Source of the DNA: Streptococcus parasanguinis
GTDB lineage: Bacteria; Bacillota; Bacilli; Lactobacillales; Streptococcaceae
NCBI RefSeq assembly: GCF_023109675.1
Contig: NZ_JALDUR010000003.1
Location: forward strand, 150,016 to 214,015
Direction: 5' to 3'
Length of the DNA stretch: 64,000 nt
Shown piece by piece: positions 62,792 to 64,000 of the stretch (position 1 is the stretch's first letter; every line of letters starts with the position of its first letter). The notes below the pieces were generated by a model. That model saw only the letters and a program-made list of their open reading frames with translations. It was not told the origin of the DNA and did not search any database. A program made the translations under genes and the position numbers.

Positions 62792-64000
62792 CTACATGCT
62801 CAAAAATTTTTCTCTTGCCTCATTTGAATCTTCCATTTTGAAAATTCTTATAAAATCAAGATAGTCTGAAAATCGTTCTTCTGGGATACATATCAATAAT
62901 TCTTCAACATTAGCTTCAGATTGATTCAGACCCCAGTCGTTTAGTATTCCAACTAATTCATCAGAAATACGAATATCACGTTCTCTAATTTCATCAAGTC
63001 CCCAATTGTTATTACTTTGACTTAACTCAAGTAAGACGCCAACTTTGGACTTCTTGTAGATTTCTTTTTTCTTAGCAAAGTATCCGTTACTTGCGATAAT
63101 ATTGAGCTTCTTTTCAATGGGAATCTTATTACCAATATGTTCAACTAATTCTTTGACTTCAGAATCTGAATTTGTTGGGAAATAACTAGATTGCCATTTT
63201 TGGGGAAGGATATGCTCAATTTCCCATTTTTCTGGTAATAATTCCGATTGATGTTGATAAGCTATGATATTTAATATCATCTTCACTGTATTACGATTCG
63301 CATTTTTGATTTTATCTGACAATTCTTTCTCATCGATATCGCTGAAATTGAATCTGGGTTGTGATGAGTTAACTATTTCTGCATTTAAATTCAAGATTCC
63401 AGTTTTGACGGCATTAATTGTTGGTGTTATGATATATCTTGCAGAAAGAACTGCTAATAATCTCTTCGCAAAAATAAGAAAATCATCTTCGAATGTGTCT
63501 TTATGATGATAGTGTAAATAGTAAATGACAACAGGATATTTCCAGAATTCATTAGGATAAGAGGTCAGAGCATCCAAAATTTGTTTTATTTCCATATTTT
63601 CTGACCATTTTTCATTTTCTAGTGAGACTTTATTATTTATCACTATCCACAAATTTAAAATGGCATTTAAGTTTTGCATTAAATCTTGTGAGTACAGTTT
63701 TTCGAAATTATTTTTTGCATAGTATTTTCTAATACCAGGAGTGGTTGTTCTTCGATCATTTTCCTTTGCTCTCAAGTAGAACATATAATAGTAAAACAAC
63801 TTTTGAATACTTTCCCCAGCATTTGTAGCTTGTTCATCTAGTTCTTGCCAGAGTTCTATAAATTTCTTTTTTTCTTCTGGATCTAAGTGATTATAAATTT
63901 TTGCTTTAAAAATATCGGCATCCGATAATGCTAGTCCTCTATCGTTTAGAGTTGAAAAAATAGTGAGTGCTGTTTCTTGACTATCGGCTGTAATAGGGAG
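62792..64000 (-). CDS. GmrSD-type restriction protein, DUF262-DUF1524 (5' end outside the window)
   Basis: The minus-strand frame is open from the window edge to the stop at 62792 and gives 402 residues. I do not use the internal ATG at 63799, because the frame continues upstream with the DUF262 hallmark IFSTLNDRGLALSDADIFKA. The C-terminal part carries the DUF1524 HNH-like motif EHILPQKW near residue 203, followed by a KLNII and KK-rich segment. In GmrSD type IV systems DUF262 hydrolyses nucleotides and DUF1524 is the nuclease that attacks modified (glucosylated) phage DNA. The gene is very AT-rich and probably acquired. A full protein is typically 550-700 residues, so about a third is missing from view. 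Confidence 0.88.
   Translation of the reverse strand, partial: LPITADSQETALTIFSTLNDRGLALSDADIFKAKIYNHLDPEEKKKFIELWQELDEQATNAGESIQKLFYYYMFYLRAKENDRRTTTPGIRKYYAKNNFEKLYSQDLMQNLNAILNLWIVINNKVSLENEKWSENMEIKQILDALTSYPNEFWKYPVVIYYLHYHHKDTFEDDFLIFAKRLLAVLSARYIITPTINAVKTGILNLNAEIVNSSQPRFNFSDIDEKELSDKIKNANRNTVKMILNIIAYQHQSELLPEKWEIEHILPQKWQSSYFPTNSDSEVKELVEHIGNKIPIEKKLNIIASNGYFAKKKEIYKKSKVGVLLELSQSNNNWGLDEIRERDIRISDELVGILNDWGLNQSEANVEELLICIPEERFSDYLDFIRIFKMEDSNEAREKFLSM

Noticed and set aside
63799..63799. Start of the DUF1524 gene at the ATG at 63799
   Set aside because: The frame is open upstream to the window edge and encodes conserved DUF262 sequence, so the true start lies outside the window.

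Overview
The window is chromosomal DNA from a low-GC Firmicute, almost certainly a Streptococcus of the mitis/sanguinis type. The evidence is gene content and order (polC; pepS; def; pnp-cysE-GNAT-cysS-mrnC; msmK-dexB; rplM-rpsI), extended -10 promoters, LPXTG surface proteins, a BOX-C-like remnant and cre sites. I cannot name the species.

Region 1 (1-16.2 kb) is a complete type VIIb secretion system. esxA has its own promoter with an operator-like set of inverted repeats and is followed by two tandem terminators. Then come esaA, essA, esaB, essB and essC, tightly packed. At about 10.54 kb, inside essC, composition becomes much more AT-rich. This continues through a four-gene module: a small helical partner, a 686-residue LXG-like putative effector, a membrane-anchored putative immunity protein and a WXG100-like partner. 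The third ATPase domain of EssC and its cargo therefore look like one exchanged cassette. Two genes with in-frame stop codons (a lipoprotein and a DUF3592-like protein) close the island.

Region 2 (16.2-33.5 kb) holds polC, a small membrane ORF, a large beta-helix plus double-AAA (CbxX/CfqX) protein, and pepS flanked by inverted copies of an intergenic repeat. Next are two tandem DUF443 membrane proteins, the family of the S. aureus TsaI immunity proteins for a T7SS toxin, and another polytopic membrane protein. They are followed by def, a Crp/Fnr-type regulator divergent from two paralogous MFS exporters, and an rsuA-type pseudouridine synthase.

Region 3 (33.5-45 kb) starts with rpsO, then a cadD-like gene between two 44-bp direct repeats and preceded by a possible Cys-containing leader peptide. 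A DUF4649 protein, thioredoxin, a K/E-rich lipoprotein, pepF, a SEC10/PgrA-like LPXTG protein and two lipoproteins sharing a CxPKRYER start follow. A roughly 420-bp tandem array of structured repeats with co-varying stems lies just before pnp.

Region 4 (45-64 kb) is mostly housekeeping: pnp-cysE-GNAT-cysS-mrnC-PucR-like regulator, msmK-dexB (cre-controlled alpha-glucan use), an LPXTG M14 metallopeptidase with its own cre-like site, an aromatic-acid-exporter-like protein, an apparently leaderless rlmB, a YacP-type NYN protein, degV, and rplM-rpsI behind a ribosomal leader. The window ends inside a GmrSD-type (DUF262/DUF1524) restriction gene downstream of rpsI.
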